From NCBI RefSeq assembly GCF_000300875.1, contig NZ_AMSG01000001.1:334437-398436 (forward strand): a stretch of 64,000 nucleotides of DNA. Reading direction: 5' to 3'. The notes beneath the pieces are model-generated. The model made no database searches, was not told the DNA's origin, and saw only the letters and a list, made by a program, of their open reading frames with translations. Positions within the stretch are counted from its first letter, which is position 1, and every line of letters starts with the position of its first letter. Below, piece after piece: positions 33,396-43,999 of the stretch. The translations under genes and the position numbers were made by a program. The stretch comes from Galbibacter marinus (GTDB taxonomy: Bacteria > Bacteroidota > Bacteroidia > Flavobacteriales > Flavobacteriaceae).

Positions 33396-34106
33396 ATGGA
33401 TTTAAAAGGTAAAGTGGCCTATATCACCGGGGGCACTAAAGGAATAGGTTACGGTGTAGCCAAAGTTTTAATAGACCAAGGAATGAAAGTAGCCATAAGT
33501 GGACGTGACGCTGAAACTGCCAAACAAGCAGCCACCGCACTTGGCGGTTCTGATGTTGTTATTGGATTGGCTTCTAATGTTGGCGTTCTGGAGGATGAAA
33601 TCATGGCAGTAAATGAAATCATTTCCAAGTGGGGACAATTAGATGTTGTATTAGCAAATGCTGGTGTGGGTCATTTTGCGCCCATAGATGAGCTTGAGAT
33701 TGATAAATGGAAGCAGATGATAGATACGAATCTGAACGGTGCTTACCACAGCTTAAAAGCATCTGTAGAAGCTTTAAAGGCTTCCAAAGGATATTATATT
33801 ACGCTTGCTAGTTTGGCTGGGACAAATTTCTTTGCCAATGGTGCAGGTTATAATGCTTCGAAATTCGGGGTGGTTGGCTTTACTCAAGCCGCCATGATAG
33901 ACTTACGTAAATACGATATCAAAGTATCCACCATTATGCCAGGTTCTGTTTCTTCTCATTTTAATGATAATGATCCAAGTGACGCAGATGCATGGAAAAT
34001 CCAGCCTGAGGACATTGGAGACCTTGTTGTGGATTTATTAAAAATCAATCCAAGGACACTCCCCAGTAAAATTGAGGTGCGTCCATTGCGACCAGATAAA
34101 AAATAA
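33396..34106 (+). CDS. Short-chain dehydrogenase/reductase
   Basis: A 236-residue SDR with the classical motifs: TGGTKGIG nucleotide-binding loop near residue 12, LANAGVGHF, the catalytic serine in ITLASLAGTN and YNASK with the tyrosine and lysine. It is NAD(P)H-dependent and cytoplasmic. It resembles 3-oxoacyl-ACP reductase-like and other general SDRs; the substrate is not predictable. It marks the return to ordinary core sequence after the accessory stretch. Confidence 0.9.
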   Translation: MDLKGKVAYITGGTKGIGYGVAKVLIDQGMKVAISGRDAETAKQAATALGGSDVVIGLASNVGVLEDEIMAVNEIISKWGQLDVVLANAGVGHFAPIDELEIDKWKQMIDTNLNGAYHSLKASVEALKASKGYYITLASLAGTNFFANGAGYNASKFGVVGFTQAAMIDLRKYDIKVSTIMPGSVSSHFNDNDPSDADAWKIQPEDIGDLVVDLLKINPRTLPSKIEVRPLRPDKK

Positions 34107-34120
34107 GCTTCTATTATTTA

Positions 34121-34969
34121 TTATAGAATAAAGGCTATTGAGGCTTCCACAACCTGTTTCATTTGTTGTGGGAGCTTTTTATTTTCCCATGGATGCTTAC
34201 CTCCAAAAACGTGATCACCATTCGGTATCACTAAAAACTCTCCTCTTGGACTCCAATTATATAATTTCCTCCCCTCATTAAGGTCTACCGTGAGATCATC
34301 TGTTCCATGGACAACTAAATTCTGAATTGTTAACTTTTCTACAGCCCCCTTAATAGTAAAACGCTTCTTATTTTTTACAAAATCTTCGTAAAATTGATAA
34401 TAATGAGGTAGCTGTTGTTTTGTTCTGCTGTTTTCCACATATATGACGCCATTTTCTTTCCAATAAGCCCTAGCTTTTTCATCGGAAAACCGAGATTCAA
34501 AATTGCTCACACTAGCCCAACTGACTACTTTTTTAATTCTATCATCTTCACTAGCTTTGATATAGACAATACCACCTCCTCTTGAATGACCTACAAGATT
34601 TATATTATTCGGATTTGTATATTGGTGGTAAAGAAAATCTTCACTGCAGCAGTGATCTATCACCACCTTTAAATCATCCAATTCAATTGAGAAATTATTT
34701 GAAGCGAAGGATTCTAAATCTGGAAAATCAATAGGTTGATCAACCGTACCGCCATTGTGGGAGAAATTAAACTTCACAAAACAAAAACCTCTTTCGGCAA
34801 AAGATCTAGCAACGATATCCCAATATCCCCAGTCTTTAAATCCCTTATAGCCATGACAGAATATAACTATTGGGGCTTTTGTATCTGTTTTTGGTTTTTC
34901 AAAATAGATGTCATATAAAATCGGCTTATGATGGTTTCCTTGTAGGACCTGGTTTTTTAAATTATCCAT
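34121..34969 (-). CDS. Alpha/beta hydrolase (dienelactone-hydrolase-like)
   Basis: A 282-residue soluble hydrolase: VIFCHGYKGFKDWGYWD (oxyanion loop), nucleophile serine in NLVGHSRGGGI, the acid in VHGTDDLTVD and the histidine in IPNGDHVFGG. The GHSRGG elbow is typical of peptidase-like or dienelactone-hydrolase-like esterases. The 3' end is 14 nt from the convergent SDR gene and its 5' end overlaps the upstream nuclease gene by 8 nt, so it is probably translated together with it. Confidence 0.85.
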   Translation of the reverse strand: MDNLKNQVLQGNHHKPILYDIYFEKPKTDTKAPIVIFCHGYKGFKDWGYWDIVARSFAERGFCFVKFNFSHNGGTVDQPIDFPDLESFASNNFSIELDDLKVVIDHCCSEDFLYHQYTNPNNINLVGHSRGGGIVYIKASEDDRIKKVVSWASVSNFESRFSDEKARAYWKENGVIYVENSRTKQQLPHYYQFYEDFVKNKKRFTIKGAVEKLTIQNLVVHGTDDLTVDLNEGRKLYNWSPRGEFLVIPNGDHVFGGKHPWENKKLPQQMKQVVEASIAFIL

Positions 34970-37715
34970 ATAGCTCTATCTCTTTTTCTTGTAAATTTTG
35001 GTTTTTATCAAATATTTCAACGATGAGTTTCTCAAGGGCATGGGAAAATAGATCTAAAACCTCTTGATCGATAATGTGTTCTTTTACTGCTCCATTACCG
35101 TTTTTGTCTTTAGTAGCAAATGGAAGTACTCCAGCTTGGAGGTTTTTAAATGAAATGATGCCTGCTTTAAAGGAGTTTAATCCAGTTTGCTTGTGGATCA
35201 GTAAAGCATAACAAAGAATCTGAAAGGCTTTATTATAAGTGGCATCCTCAATTATGTCTTGCCATCCGATAATTTCTAAATTCTTAATTACTGCTTTTCC
35301 AGTCTTGTAGTCGATAATTTGTATGCACTGATCTACCATTTCAACACGGTCGACCTTTCCTTTTAAATACACTTTAAAATCGAGCGAGGACACTGGAATT
35401 TCTGCTTTAATATTTTGTTCAATATGAATGATTTGTATCTTTTTACCTTGCTTTAAACGGTTTTCCTCGAACTTTAAGAAATTCTCAATATAGCGTTTAG
35501 CAATATGATACGATATCAGATTTTTGCCCTGAAGCTTTTCGACGCTCGTATAGGTTTTAGAAAAGAAATTTCGAACCTTTTCATCCACCTTGGATCGCAT
35601 ATCTTTAAGGTGCTCTAATTTCAAGAATTGTCCCTCTAGTGGTTTGTAGAAAAATTCTAAGGTGTCATGCACAATGGTACCCAAGGTATTAGCAGCAATG
35701 GTCTCTTCAACCTCCTCAACCTCTTTTATTCCTAGTATAGATCGACTGTAAAAATCCAATGGATTACGGATATAAGTGGTTAATGAAGTAGGGGAAAACC
35801 CTTTTTGGGCTACATTCTTAAGTGACTGTAAAAGCATTGAATCTTTTTCAATACTTAGGAGCTGGGTTTTTTCATTTTCAATCCTAGCCGTGGCGATCTT
35901 TTCTACAATATTGTGCGCCTGTTGTGGTAACATTGTGAGCTGATGTATAAGCCTACTCTTTTCTCCGCCTTCCAATGAATTGGGTTCGGTGTTGTATATT
36001 ATATAAATATTCTTTGCACGCTGTAAAAGCCTATAGAAGTGATAAGAGTATATAGCATCTTTCTCCTTAAAAGTAGGCAGGCCAAAGGCCACCTTTAAAT
36101 CTAAAGGGATGAATGAATTGTGCGTTTTACCTGCGGGTAGTATTCCTTCGTTAACCGATGATATGATTACGCTTTGAAAATCTAGGTTACGGCTCTCTAA
36201 CATACCCATTATTTGAAGTCCTTGTACAGGTTCTCCTTTGAAGTCAACAGTTTGTAATTGAACGGTAGCTGAATAAACCTTGCGAAGTGACCTTATATCA
36301 GTAATACTTCCATAGGTGTTGTTGAATTGTTGAAGTTGATTAAATACCTGATAACATCCAAAGAGGTATTCTAAAAACAAGGCGTTCTCATCTATTTTGT
36401 ACCGATCCCTGAGTTGAATTATTATAGCTAAACAGTTTTCAATAACTTGGGACATTAAAAGCTTTTTCTGCCTTGGAAATAGCAAATTTAATTCTGTAAT
36501 ATGCCCGAGTTGTTGATCTGTCACATACACTTCATTGTCTTTGTTGATGGCAGATAGAAGATCTTCAACCTCTTTGTTTCTATGGTTTAAAATTACTTGG
36601 GCTACTGGATTGGTAAGTACTGAAATAAGATCTTTGTAATACCATGTGCCTTCTGACTTATTTTCCCATACCTCTAGCAAGGTTTCGAAAAATGACCCTA
36701 TTGGAGTTAAAGCAAGTGGAAAACCACTAGTTATGTTGGCTATGTCTATGGAATCAGGAAGACTACTTAACAGTGGTGTTAAAAGACTTTCATTTGACAA
36801 AACTATCGCTGTTTTGGAGGCCTCAAGTTGGTTATCCTCTAAGATGTGCCCTATATATTTGGTTTGGCCTACATTTTTAGGCGTACCAATAATTTCAATA
36901 TTTTTCTCGCTTTTATAATTTTCTGAGATATATTCAAATTTATTAGTCTTATAATAAGGCCAAGTATTTTTGTATTTCCTTAGAAACAGGCCTGCATCAT
37001 GATCCTCCTGGTCTAAAAATGTTTTATCAAGATCCCAATATACTGTAGTGTTTCCAGTTTCAAGAAAGGCCTGGAACATATTTTGTTCCGCTGTGTTTAA
37101 AGCATTAAATCCTATAAAATAATGTTTTAATGTAGCGTTGTTCTGGAGATATTGCTGGCAATTTTCATGGGCTTGTTTATAAAGTGCTCCTTGGTAGGCG
37201 AGTCCCTGATCTGAAAGATACTCGTTTAGTTTGCCATAATAAAGATGCATCTTTTTCCAAAGTTTAAGATAATTCTTTTGGAGATCGGTTTTATCCTCAG
37301 AGTTTGTCCAATGAAATTGGTCCAATTCTTTGATGTTAAATAAATGCGTAAAGAAGGATTCTGGCGGGATCAGATACCGGTCAATTTCATTGAAGTCTTG
37401 AACCAAGGTTTGTGCCCAAGAAATAAAACTATAAAAATCCTCCTGTTGATCAGAAGGAGTAAGTTGTTTATAAAGGTTGTAAAATTCAAATAAAAGATGA
37501 ATGTTACCGACAAGTTTTAAATTGGCTAATTCCTCTATAAATTCCTCAATACTGTATATCACGGGAGAAATACTTGTGATTTTTACAGTTTTTAGGAATT
37601 CATTCCTAAGGATCGTAGCCGCCCTTTTGCTAGGCAATACTAAAATCACATTTGCTAGGTTATCCTGATGTTTGCTATAAATGGCTTGGGAGACTTCGGA
37701 TAAAAATGATTTCAT
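34962..37715 (-). CDS. PD-(D/E)XK nuclease family protein, AddB-like
   Basis: A 917-residue protein that resembles the AddB/RexB partner of the AddAB double-strand break repair complex. The N-terminal VILVLPSKRAATILRNEFL stands in place of the helicase Walker region. A degenerate helicase body follows. The C-terminal domain has FSPTSLTTYIRNPLDFYSRS (the cysteine-lacking form of the AddB entry), KGKVDRVEMVDQ and QIIDYKTGKA, the D-x-(D/E)-YKTG nuclease active site. It would act with the AddA-like protein at 40746-43877; the two are separated by ompA and kbl. Confidence 0.88.
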   Translation of the reverse strand: MKSFLSEVSQAIYSKHQDNLANVILVLPSKRAATILRNEFLKTVKITSISPVIYSIEEFIEELANLKLVGNIHLLFEFYNLYKQLTPSDQQEDFYSFISWAQTLVQDFNEIDRYLIPPESFFTHLFNIKELDQFHWTNSEDKTDLQKNYLKLWKKMHLYYGKLNEYLSDQGLAYQGALYKQAHENCQQYLQNNATLKHYFIGFNALNTAEQNMFQAFLETGNTTVYWDLDKTFLDQEDHDAGLFLRKYKNTWPYYKTNKFEYISENYKSEKNIEIIGTPKNVGQTKYIGHILEDNQLEASKTAIVLSNESLLTPLLSSLPDSIDIANITSGFPLALTPIGSFFETLLEVWENKSEGTWYYKDLISVLTNPVAQVILNHRNKEVEDLLSAINKDNEVYVTDQQLGHITELNLLFPRQKKLLMSQVIENCLAIIIQLRDRYKIDENALFLEYLFGCYQVFNQLQQFNNTYGSITDIRSLRKVYSATVQLQTVDFKGEPVQGLQIMGMLESRNLDFQSVIISSVNEGILPAGKTHNSFIPLDLKVAFGLPTFKEKDAIYSYHFYRLLQRAKNIYIIYNTEPNSLEGGEKSRLIHQLTMLPQQAHNIVEKIATARIENEKTQLLSIEKDSMLLQSLKNVAQKGFSPTSLTTYIRNPLDFYSRSILGIKEVEEVEETIAANTLGTIVHDTLEFFYKPLEGQFLKLEHLKDMRSKVDEKVRNFFSKTYTSVEKLQGKNLISYHIAKRYIENFLKFEENRLKQGKKIQIIHIEQNIKAEIPVSSLDFKVYLKGKVDRVEMVDQCIQIIDYKTGKAVIKNLEIIGWQDIIEDATYNKAFQILCYALLIHKQTGLNSFKAGIISFKNLQAGVLPFATKDKNGNGAVKEHIIDQEVLDLFSHALEKLIVEIFDKNQNLQEKEIELYG

Positions 37716-37910
37716 AGCAATATGGCGTGCTTTTTAAGTGTAGTTATGTTGTTGTATTAATTGTTTAAGGATTCAGAATCCCTGCTTATGATAAAGATAG
37801 CAAAAAGTCTCATAAATAATCAAAGGTGGACTAGGATTATGGATCATCTACCGGACGCTGATGCTAGGAATAGAAGTATGAAGGGTAATGACTGGTCAAA
37901 TTTAATGCAT

Positions 37911-37938
37911 AAAAAAACGCCCCGATTTCTCGAGGCGT
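37911..37938 (-). terminator. Rho-independent terminator after ompA
   Basis: Minus-strand stem made by ACGCCCCG and CGAGGCGT (one mismatch) with a 6-nt loop, followed by seven T on the minus strand. It lies 27 nt after the ompA stop codon, in the right orientation. Confidence 0.8.
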
Positions 37939-37964
37939 CTTTTATATGATTTGAACTAATCTAA

Positions 37965-39320
37965 TTATTTAACTAGATTAATCTCAACTCTTCTGTTTTG
38001 TGCTCTACCTGCTCTTGTAGCATTAGAAGTGATAGGGTTATCTTCACCAAATCCTTTAGAATCTAATCTGTTAGTAGAAATACCGTGTTCGATTAAATAA
38101 ACTTTAACTGCACCAGCTCTCTCTTCAGACAATCTTTGGTTAAGTGAATTACTACCTGAACTATCAGTGTGTCCTTCGATTGAAAAATTAGCATTTGGAT
38201 ATTCGTTAAGAATTTCAATGATATCGTTCAATACTTTTTCAGACTCAGTTTTGATAGTTGCTTTTCCTAGATCAAACAAGATGGTTTTAGCATAGTCGTT
38301 CAATGCTTTTTGAACAGCTTCAGTTACTTCAGGACAACCGTTGTTAGCAACAGTACCAGCAACATCTGGACACTGATCATCTTTGTCAAGAACACCGTCA
38401 CCGTCTTTGTCTGGACAACCATTGGTTGCAGCAGGACCAGCAACATCTGGACACTGATCATCTTTGTCAGCTACACCGTCTCCGTCAGAATCTGGACATC
38501 CAGCTAGTTCTTTAAGACCTGGAGTCTCAGGACATTCGTCAACGTTATCAGCTACACCGTCTCCGTCAGAATCAGGACAACCGTTCATTGCAGCTGTACC
38601 AGCTTCGTTAGGACACTCGTCTTTAGAATCTTCGATACCGTCTCCGTCAGAATCAGGACAACCGTTGAATTCTTTTAAACCAGGTACTTCTGGACAAGCA
38701 TCGTCTTTGTCGTATACACCGTCTCCGTCTGTATCAGTTCCACCAAATTTGATCGCTAGACCAGCTAAATGTTGGAAATGAGGAGTGCTGTAATCTTCGA
38801 ATACGTGCTTGTAGCTAGATTGTACTGTCAAACCTAAGTTTTCAGTAAACCAAACATTGAAACCAACACCTCCGTTAAGAGTACCAGCTCCAATCTCATC
38901 TAACCAAGTGTAACCACCTCCGATTTCAACAAAAGGATCGAAAACAGTTCCTTGAACAAAATTGTACTTGATTGTACCGTCAACACCGTAGTAAGATAGG
39001 TCATCTACACCAGTGTCTCCTAGTTTGTCAATTTTGTTAAGTGACCCACGAACTCCTAAAGAGATTCCACTTCCTACATATTTAGAAACAGATACGTAAG
39101 AAATAGATGGTAGAATGTTCCAGTGATCACTCGCGTTGAAATACTCGTCAAACCAAGCCTCTGAAGCATATGGTCTATCAGAATTTGTAGGGTAAGCATC
39201 AACTGCATTTACCCCAAAACTGATCTGCCATGGATTGTTCTGGTCTTGAGCATTCATGTTGCTAATCCCCACAAATAGGAACGCAGCAACTAGTAATTTG
39301 CTAAGATGTTTCATGTTCAA
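37965..39320 (-). CDS. OmpA family protein with thrombospondin-3 repeats
   Basis: Abundant-type outer membrane protein of 451 aa. A signal peptide (ending GISNMNAQ) is followed by an eight-stranded beta-barrel (about residues 25-200), five Asp-rich Ca-binding thrombospondin type 3 repeats (e.g. [19 protein letters not shown], about residues 200-320), and the C-terminal peptidoglycan-binding OmpA domain with [26 protein letters not shown] and [13 protein letters not shown]. Its strong consensus promoter and terminator suggest high expression. Confidence 0.95.
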   Translation of the reverse strand: MNMKHLSKLLVAAFLFVGISNMNAQDQNNPWQISFGVNAVDAYPTNSDRPYASEAWFDEYFNASDHWNILPSISYVSVSKYVGSGISLGVRGSLNKIDKLGDTGVDDLSYYGVDGTIKYNFVQGTVFDPFVEIGGGYTWLDEIGAGTLNGGVGFNVWFTENLGLTVQSSYKHVFEDYSTPHFQHLAGLAIKFGGTDTDGDGVYDKDDACPEVPGLKEFNGCPDSDGDGIEDSKDECPNEAGTAAMNGCPDSDGDGVADNVDECPETPGLKELAGCPDSDGDGVADKDDQCPDVAGPAATNGCPDKDGDGVLDKDDQCPDVAGTVANNGCPEVTEAVQKALNDYAKTILFDLGKATIKTESEKVLNDIIEILNEYPNANFSIEGHTDSSGSNSLNQRLSEERAGAVKVYLIEHGISTNRLDSKGFGEDNPITSNATRAGRAQNRRVEINLVK

Positions 39321-39349
39321 TTATTTAATTTTAAGTGTTAATTTAATGA

Positions 39350-39380
39350 CAAATGTAAGTTGTTACAACTTATTAACAAA
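39350..39380 (-). promoter_or_regulatory. ompA promoter TTTG-N19-TACATTTG with internal palindrome
   Basis: On the minus strand, TTTG (39377-39380) and TACATTTG (39350-39357) are 19 nt apart, 30 nt before the ompA start: an ideal Bacteroidota promoter. The spacer holds the 17-nt palindrome TAAGTTGTTACAACTTA (39356-39372), a likely operator or structural element. Confidence 0.8.
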
Positions 39381-39423
39381 AACAAATATATAATTTTTTA
39401 GTTAAAATGAAAAGAGTAATGCT

Positions 39424-40617
39424 TTAAACTACTCCAAGATTTTTACCAACCTCAGTAAATGCTTGGATTGCTCTATCCAAGTGTTCACGGGTGTGAGCCG
39501 CGGATAGCTGTACTCTAATTCGCGCTTTTCCATGAGGAACTACAGGATAGAAAAAACCTATAACGTAGATACCTTTTTTAAGAAGTTCATCGGCCATAGT
39601 CTGCGACAATTGTGCGTCATATAGCATTACTGGTACTATGGCAGCATCTCCGTCAATGATATCAAAGCCTGCTTTTTTGATTCCTTCCTTAAAGTATTTC
39701 GTGTTTTGCTCTAGTTGGTCCCTTAGCTGAGTATTGTTGGATAACATATCAAAAACCTTCAATGAGGCCCCAACAATACTTGGTGCCAATGAGTTTGAGA
39801 ATAGGTATGGTCTTGAACGCTGTCTAAGGATTTCAATGATCTCTTTTTTAGCCGTGGTATATCCTCCCATAGCACCGCCCAAGGCCTTTCCAAGTGTTCC
39901 AGTAATGATATCAATGCGATTTAGTACCCCTTTCTCTTCTAGGGTTCCTCTACCAGTTTCTCCTATGAAACCTGCAGCGTGGCATTCATCGATCATAACT
40001 AAAGCATCATATTTCTCCGCCAAATCGCATATTTTATCCAATGGTGCTAATAGACCGTCCATGGAAAACACACCATCAGTTACAATGATTTTAAAACGTG
40101 CTTGATCTTCATTGGCCTGTTGTAATTGCTTTTCTAAATCGCTCATATCATTGTTTTGATAGCGATAACGTTTGGCCTTACAAAGTCGCACTCCGTCGAT
40201 GATTGACGCATGGTTCAAAGAATCTGATATAATAGCATCTTCTGCAGTTAGTAAAGGTTCAAAAACCCCTCCGTTGGCATCAAATGCTGCTGCATATAGT
40301 ATGGTGTCTTCTTGATTGTAGAATTCAGCAATCTTTTGTTCTAGTTCTTTATGAATATCTTGAGTTCCACAAATGAAACGCACGGACGACATTCCAAAGC
40401 CATGAGTATCCATGGTGTCCTTTGCGGCTTGAATTACTTCTGGATGAGAAGAGAGTCCAAGATAATTATTGGCGCAGAAATTCAATACTGTTTCGCCAGT
40501 ACTTATCGTGATTTCTGCATCCTGAGGGGAGGTAATGATGCGTTCCTTTTTATAAAGTCCCGCCTCTTTAATCGCTTCGAGTTCGTTCTCTAAGTGTTGT
40601 TGAATTTTACCGTACAT
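39424..40617 (-). CDS. kbl: Glycine C-acetyltransferase (2-amino-3-ketobutyrate CoA ligase)
   Basis: PLP enzyme of 397 aa in threonine degradation: it splits 2-amino-3-oxobutanoate with CoA to glycine and acetyl-CoA. The family features are [49 protein letters not shown] and the PLP lysine in [14 protein letters not shown] near residue 240. No threonine dehydrogenase (tdh) gene is adjacent. Upstream a TAACTTTG -7 element may be present at 40645-40652 on the minus strand. Confidence 0.94.
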   Translation of the reverse strand: MYGKIQQHLENELEAIKEAGLYKKERIITSPQDAEITISTGETVLNFCANNYLGLSSHPEVIQAAKDTMDTHGFGMSSVRFICGTQDIHKELEQKIAEFYNQEDTILYAAAFDANGGVFEPLLTAEDAIISDSLNHASIIDGVRLCKAKRYRYQNNDMSDLEKQLQQANEDQARFKIIVTDGVFSMDGLLAPLDKICDLAEKYDALVMIDECHAAGFIGETGRGTLEEKGVLNRIDIITGTLGKALGGAMGGYTTAKKEIIEILRQRSRPYLFSNSLAPSIVGASLKVFDMLSNNTQLRDQLEQNTKYFKEGIKKAGFDIIDGDAAIVPVMLYDAQLSQTMADELLKKGIYVIGFFYPVVPHGKARIRVQLSAAHTREHLDRAIQAFTEVGKNLGVV

Positions 40618-40745
40618 CAGTTCTAAATTATTAGTTATAATTCACAAAGTTAGGAGATAATTATTCATCAAGAGTGCCTTGAGTAATAAAATTTCGAATT
40701 ATCTTTGTTTTAAAAGAATTACCATATAAAACGTTAATAATATAC

Positions 40746-43700
40746 TTACGTTTCAAGTATTTTTATTTCTTCATTAATATAAACTATCAATTTTCTTTCG
40801 ACTTCATAACCGATTTGACTTAGTGCCTTGGCATAGGTTTCAATTTGAATACGATGTTGATGAGAAGGGGTCCCAGTCTTGTAATCTATGATGTGGGCAG
40901 TATTTCCATTGACCATAAAACGATCGGGTCTTAAAACAACCCCTTCTTGGGTATACAAATCTCGTTCAATATAAATTTCAAAGCTGTTAGTGAAAAAGGT
41001 GTTCAATTTAGGATTATCGACTAATTCTAATAAGTACTTTACTACTTTGTCTTTGTCATTTTCACTGAGCAGCCCATTATTAATAGCTAAAGTAACTGTG
41101 GAATCGATATCTGTTTTGTGGATGATTTTTGAAAGTAGAAAGTGGTATAAATTTCCACGATCAATTGCTTTTTCTAATGCTGTACCCCAAAGTGATCCTG
41201 CTTTTGTTATGATTTCAAAAGAATTATTCCATGACATTTTACTGTGAAAAGGAATCATTTCAACAGCGTCGTTATTTTTTTTCTCCTTTGATACTCGCTT
41301 TGCTTCTCCAATACTAAAGGTGGAAGAGGATTCGCTCCAAATTCCTAAGTGTTGTAGATAACTAATAAAGAGTCCTGCAAAGGTCTTTGTGTTTGCCCCC
41401 TTGTCAGTAGCATCTCTCTTACATACTACATAAAGTTGTTCAACTGCCCGTGTAAGAGTGACATATAATAAGTTGTAGTTGTCGAGTCTTAAAACTTCTT
41501 TTGTTTGTTCAATTAATTGAGCGCCTAGTTCACTGGAAGTTTCAATAGTGCTCATTTGGTCAAATAAAGCATATGGGATACCGTAGACCTGCTGGTCTAC
41601 AGGTAGCCATGTTAGATCATTTTTAAGTCTTTGAGTATCCGTATTTGCATATGGGAAAATAACCACTGGGAATTCGAGACCCTTGGATTTGTGAATGCTT
41701 AAAATACGAACCGCATCGGAGTCTTCTGGCGCAGCAAGGCTTAAATGAGTCTTGTTCAGGTCCCAATAGGCTAAAAAATCACTTAAACTACCATTGTTAT
41801 TTTGAGTATAATTTAATACTTCATCTAAGAAGAATTGCAAATAAGCATCCGATTGGGCAGCTAATTTAAACTGAGTAATGGCGTATTCCACTGCCGTATA
41901 CAATGGCAATTCTAAAAAAGTTTCTTCTTTGAAATTATACTGCTCAAGTACAGCACTGAGATCAGAAAGGTTATGTTGAATAAAACTGTGTACCCCTTCT
42001 TTTGTTTGTTTCTCGGCTAAATAGAGTAATATTTGATAATTTATCTCAAAGTCATGAGGGGTGATAAGGTGCTGTAGAACCTTAATTAAAAAAGCGATCT
42101 TTCTGTTGTTATTAAGCAGTAAGCTTTCAGAAGAAATAATAGGGACACCTTGCTGGGTTAAATAATCGGCCAAAGAATACCCATCTTGGTTTTTTCGTGT
42201 TAAAATACAAATATCCCCAAAATTAAAACCTTGATGTTTTGCTTGGGCTATGATTTCCTGGGTCTTTAAATGGTAGAGATCATCTTCTGATTCTTTATTG
42301 TCATTATGGTCAATAAAACTAAAGTTTAAGTAGCCTCCTTTTTTATCATTGGTTTGCTGTGAACTGTGCTCTTCAAATAAAGCCCTATAAGTAGGATGTT
42401 CTAAATGTTTAGAAATAAACTTGAAAAATCCATTATTGAAATTGATGATCTGGTCGTAACTACGATAGTTTTTTGGTAAATTTTCAACCGTTTTTGGTGC
42501 TTGAAACGGACTTGCAACCTGCTCGTTGTACAGATCGATAAATTGCTCTGCTTTTCCACCTCGCCATCGATAGATGGCTTGTTTAGCATCTCCAACAATA
42601 AGGATGGAGCCAGTATTACCATTTGGCAACTCTGTTTCCAGAGCATTGGATACCAGGGGCTTTAAATTCTGCCATTGCAAAATGGAAGTGTCTTGAAACT
42701 CATCTATGAAATAGTGCTTGTATTTTTCCCCGATTCGCTCATAAATAAAAGGAGCTGGTTGATCTGCAATGGTGGTGGATATAAGTTTATTAAACTCAGA
42801 AATCAATAAGACATTTTTCTCTTTTTTAATGGTATTGAGTTCTGCATTTATTGCGTTGAGAAGCGATAATGGAATTAAGTTTTTATGGAAATTCTTTAAG
42901 AAAAAAATTTGGACATTGGCCTTTTTTAGGCCATGCATCACTTGAATAATTTGTGGTTGTATCTGATCTAAGAAAGCTGCCTTATCTGGCTGGCTTGTTG
43001 CAAAAGCGTTAGCATATAGTTGTTTGGCTTCAATATTCCTATACCAAGCATAATTCCATTTATTTTCAAATTTCTTAGCAACAATTTTCTTTAGTTGCTT
43101 ATAGAGGTACTTGCCACTAAAACCGGATTCGTCAATTCCTTCAGATGCAAAAAGGTCTAATAATTCCTGAGCGGATCGGACAGTTTGATCTTCAAGCGTT
43201 TTAATTTGTGTGAGTAAATTTCCTCCCAAGTCACTAAAAAACCCTAGTGGTTTATCTTCAAGAAGTTTAATATACTCAGCATGGTCTTCTTTGGATAAAA
43301 GTTCAGCTATTTCTCTTAAGTCTCTAGAAATATCCCAACTTTTGTCTTGGTCTGCTTTAGATAACGCGTAGTCAACTAGTACTTTTGTGAGGTCTTTATT
43401 GGTTCCTGTCTTATGGATTAAGTTATCGACTGCCTCTGCTTGTAGCGCTTTTTCATCAAGGGAGACTTCAAAATTGGTAGATAATTTTAAATCAAAGGCA
43501 AAGGTTCTAATGAGTCTATGATTAAACTTATCGATGGTAAGGATATCGAAAAAAGCATAATTATACAGAATTCGATTAAGTATTTTACGGGCTCTTTGGT
43601 GTAACTCTACTGCATCTAATTGTAATTCTTCTTGCAGGTCTAAGAAAATGGAAGTGGGCTCCATCAAAATTTCTTCTTTTGAAAATTCATGGAGGTTTGA

Positions 43701-43877
43701 AAGTACCCTTTCTTTCATTTCATTAACCGCCTTATTGGTGAAGGTAATGGCAAGAATCTGCTTAAAACTATCCAAATGTTTTCTACCTAATAAGATGGAT
43801 AAATAACTTTTAACCAAGCTATAGGTTTTCCCTGATCCTGCTGATGCATTGTAAATTTGAAAAAAGGCTGGTCTCAA
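40746..43877 (-). CDS. UvrD/AddA-like helicase-nuclease
   Basis: A 1043-residue protein with a UvrD-type superfamily 1 helicase and a RecB-type nuclease domain. Walker A is NASAGSGKTYSLVKSY near residue 10, followed by AITFTNKAVNEMKERV, YFIDEFQDTS, GDAKQAIYRWRGG, LPKNYRS, ILSIHKSKGLEFPVV and YVTLTRAVEQLYVV. The C-terminus has VVLRPDRFM and HIIDYKTGTP, the PD-(D/E)XK site. It processes double-strand breaks with the AddB-like partner encoded at 34962-37715 (inference from family logic). Confidence 0.9.
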   Translation of the reverse strand: MRPAFFQIYNASAGSGKTYSLVKSYLSILLGRKHLDSFKQILAITFTNKAVNEMKERVLSNLHEFSKEEILMEPTSIFLDLQEELQLDAVELHQRARKILNRILYNYAFFDILTIDKFNHRLIRTFAFDLKLSTNFEVSLDEKALQAEAVDNLIHKTGTNKDLTKVLVDYALSKADQDKSWDISRDLREIAELLSKEDHAEYIKLLEDKPLGFFSDLGGNLLTQIKTLEDQTVRSAQELLDLFASEGIDESGFSGKYLYKQLKKIVAKKFENKWNYAWYRNIEAKQLYANAFATSQPDKAAFLDQIQPQIIQVMHGLKKANVQIFFLKNFHKNLIPLSLLNAINAELNTIKKEKNVLLISEFNKLISTTIADQPAPFIYERIGEKYKHYFIDEFQDTSILQWQNLKPLVSNALETELPNGNTGSILIVGDAKQAIYRWRGGKAEQFIDLYNEQVASPFQAPKTVENLPKNYRSYDQIINFNNGFFKFISKHLEHPTYRALFEEHSSQQTNDKKGGYLNFSFIDHNDNKESEDDLYHLKTQEIIAQAKHQGFNFGDICILTRKNQDGYSLADYLTQQGVPIISSESLLLNNNRKIAFLIKVLQHLITPHDFEINYQILLYLAEKQTKEGVHSFIQHNLSDLSAVLEQYNFKEETFLELPLYTAVEYAITQFKLAAQSDAYLQFFLDEVLNYTQNNNGSLSDFLAYWDLNKTHLSLAAPEDSDAVRILSIHKSKGLEFPVVIFPYANTDTQRLKNDLTWLPVDQQVYGIPYALFDQMSTIETSSELGAQLIEQTKEVLRLDNYNLLYVTLTRAVEQLYVVCKRDATDKGANTKTFAGLFISYLQHLGIWSESSSTFSIGEAKRVSKEKKNNDAVEMIPFHSKMSWNNSFEIITKAGSLWGTALEKAIDRGNLYHFLLSKIIHKTDIDSTVTLAINNGLLSENDKDKVVKYLLELVDNPKLNTFFTNSFEIYIERDLYTQEGVVLRPDRFMVNGNTAHIIDYKTGTPSHQHRIQIETYAKALSQIGYEVERKLIVYINEEIKILET

Positions 43878-43999
43878 ATCTTTAGTTTATTGCAAAATAA
43901 GAAAACTCTATGGGTTCTTAACAAATATTTGATGAGATTTCGTTTGAATTTGCTTAAATTTGAGAAACGATATATTTATTAACTAAAAAATACAAAAAA

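Noticed and set aside
37761..37949. 62-codon plus-strand reading frame between the AddB-like gene and ompA
   Set aside because: It runs through the ompA terminator, has no family resemblance, and its position in a divergent/intergenic gap explains it better as non-coding.
38330..38740. Regular DNA repeats resembling a tandem or CRISPR-like array
   Set aside because: The period comes from five thrombospondin-3 repeats encoded by ompA; spacers and repeats are all coding and continuous in frame.
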